Below, in pieces: positions 6,180-6,902 of a DNA stretch of 6,902 bases. The DNA is from JBIQLO01 sp044464175 (GTDB lineage Bacteria; Planctomycetota; Phycisphaerae; Tepidisphaerales; Tepidisphaeraceae): positions 1 through 6,902 of the forward strand of contig JBIQLO010000204.1 in NCBI GenBank assembly GCA_044464175.1, given 5' to 3'. Position 1 is the stretch's first letter; every line of letters starts with the position of its first letter. The translations under genes were made by a program, and so were the position numbers. The notes beneath the pieces are model-generated. The model ran no database searches and had not been told where the DNA came from. It saw only the letters and a list, made by a program, of their open reading frames with translations.

Positions 6180-6277
6180 GTAACAGCAGGGAAAATGATG
6201 AGGCGGAATGGCCCGCTCCCCACGGCACATCCAACGCTGAAATGGAGTATGCCTCTTCCTAAATGAATAGGCAACCC

Positions 6278-6283
6278 TAAAAT
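6278..6283 (+). promoter_or_regulatory. Possible -10 box ahead of mutY
   Basis: TAAAAT matches the sigma-70 -10 consensus at five of six positions. It lies 31 bases before the mutY ATG in the most AT-rich stretch of the window (about 6259-6313). No good -35 hexamer is found at 16-18 bp spacing, so this is only a candidate. The rest of the 145-bp gap between the divergent DUF4926 and mutY starts shows no other convincing signal. Confidence 0.25.
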
Positions 6284-6314
6284 TGTTAAAGTTTTCCCGG
6301 ACCCCCTAATTTGC

Positions 6315-6902
6315 ATGATTGGAACCCTTGGACACTTTCGACAACGCCTGCTGAGGTGGTATGACGCCCACAAGCGAGACCTTCCCTGGCGGCGGCTGGC
6401 TTTGGGTTCGGACTATCCCGACCCCTATCACGTCCTGGTCAGCGAAGCGATGCTTCAGCAGACTCAGGTGGCGACGGTGGTCGATTATTTCCACCGCTTC
6501 CTGGAGCGATTCCCAACGGTCCAGGCTTTGGCGGAGGCGGATGAGCAGGCCGTGCTGCGATGGTGGCAGGGATTGGGTTATTACTCCCGGGCCCGGAACC
6601 TGCGGGCGGCGGCCAAGCGGATTATGGAGTCGTTTGGGGGTGAGATCCCGCCAACCGGGGAGCAACTGCTGAGTTTGCCGGGCGTGGGACGGTATACGGC
6701 CGGGGCGGTCGCTTCAATCGCCTTCGGCCAGCGCGTGCCCATCCTGGACGGAAACGTGACGCGCGTGCTATGCCGGGTCGATGGGATTGAAACAGACCCG
6801 CGCCAGACGGAGACACAGCGGCTCTTGTGGCGGCGGGCGGAGGAAATCCTGCCGGCCAGGCGGGTTGGGGACTTCAACTCGGCCCTGATGGAACTGGGGG
6901 CA
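6315..6902 (+). CDS. mutY: A/G-specific adenine glycosylase, N-terminal part
   Basis: The DNA repair glycosylase that removes adenine mispaired with 8-oxoguanine or guanine. The frame stays open to the window end, giving 196 residues of about 350. Family marks are LPWRR (23-27), VSEAMLQQTQVATVVDYFHRF (42-62) with the catalytic E44, WWQGLGYYSRARNL (84-97), the helix-hairpin-helix LPGVGRYTAGAVAS (121-134) and ILDGNVTRVL (143-152) with the catalytic D145. Tyr127 follows GVGR, where E. coli has Ser; other MutY proteins, such as the Geobacillus enzyme, also have Tyr there. The four cysteines of the 4Fe-4S cluster and the C-terminal 8-oxoguanine recognition domain lie beyond the edge. The ATG at 6315 is the first possible start after an in-frame TGA at 6264-6266. 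No Shine-Dalgarno site precedes it. MutY rather than endonuclease III is supported by SEAMLQQTQVATV and GLGYYSRARNL. Confidence 0.95.
   Translation, partial: MIGTLGHFRQRLLRWYDAHKRDLPWRRLALGSDYPDPYHVLVSEAMLQQTQVATVVDYFHRFLERFPTVQALAEADEQAVLRWWQGLGYYSRARNLRAAAKRIMESFGGEIPPTGEQLLSLPGVGRYTAGAVASIAFGQRVPILDGNVTRVLCRVDGIETDPRQTETQRLLWRRAEEILPARRVGDFNSALMELGA

Noticed and set aside
6283..6312. Promoter with TTGTTA (6283-6288) and TAATTT (6307-6312)
   Set aside because: The spacing is 18 bp, but the -10 ends only two bases before the mutY ATG, so transcription would start after the start codon.
6170..6373. Longer N-terminus for the DUF4926 gene starting at 6373
   Set aside because: The extra residues show no homology and would overlap the mutY start on the other strand. 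GGAGGA before 6169 fixes the shorter start.
1..6902. A multi-gene defence or mobile system
   Set aside because: No recombinase, transposase, nuclease-helicase pair, CRISPR repeat or attachment site was seen. The genes are of separate housekeeping or accessory types.

Overview
The window is a GC-rich, gene-dense piece of a bacterial chromosome. It holds seven protein-coding genes, two of them cut by the window edges. Gene content points to a Planctomycetota-like bacterium, possibly of the Phycisphaerae: a stand-alone LigD-type phosphoesterase, a large fused ABC-2 permease with an inserted extracytoplasmic domain, a DUF4926 protein, and few clear Shine-Dalgarno sites. This placement is inference from gene style only; there is no rRNA or other marker in the window.

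Layout, left to right. The 3' two thirds of gltD (glutamate synthase small subunit, 3-929) is followed by a secreted alkaline-phosphatase-superfamily hydrolase (1018-2124). The stop of that gene overlaps the start of a 124-residue LigD 3'-phosphoesterase-like protein (2114-2488). A 63-bp gap then holds an imperfect hairpin, a strong but oddly placed AGGAGG and copies of the heptamer CTACTGC. After it comes a 691-residue ABC-2 permease made of two homologous six-helix halves (2552-4627), then a secreted alpha/beta-hydrolase (4693-5928) with a perfect 11-bp inverted repeat in its last codons. A small DUF4926 gene lies convergent on the minus strand (5939-6169). An AT-richer intergenic stretch leads into mutY (6315 to the window end), which has no stop codon inside the window and is recognised from its translation.

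The genes look like mostly independent housekeeping and accessory functions: nitrogen assimilation, an exported phosphatase/phosphodiesterase, possible DNA-end or nucleic-acid processing, membrane export, an exported lipase/esterase, and oxidative DNA repair. The tight spacing and common strand of the genes from 1018 to 5928 allow partial co-transcription, but nothing seen here ties them into one pathway. I found no CRISPR array, tRNA, rRNA, transposase, prophage gene or clear multi-gene defence system. The most unusual features are the hairpin and heptamer element at 2482-2547 and the domain layout of the permease.
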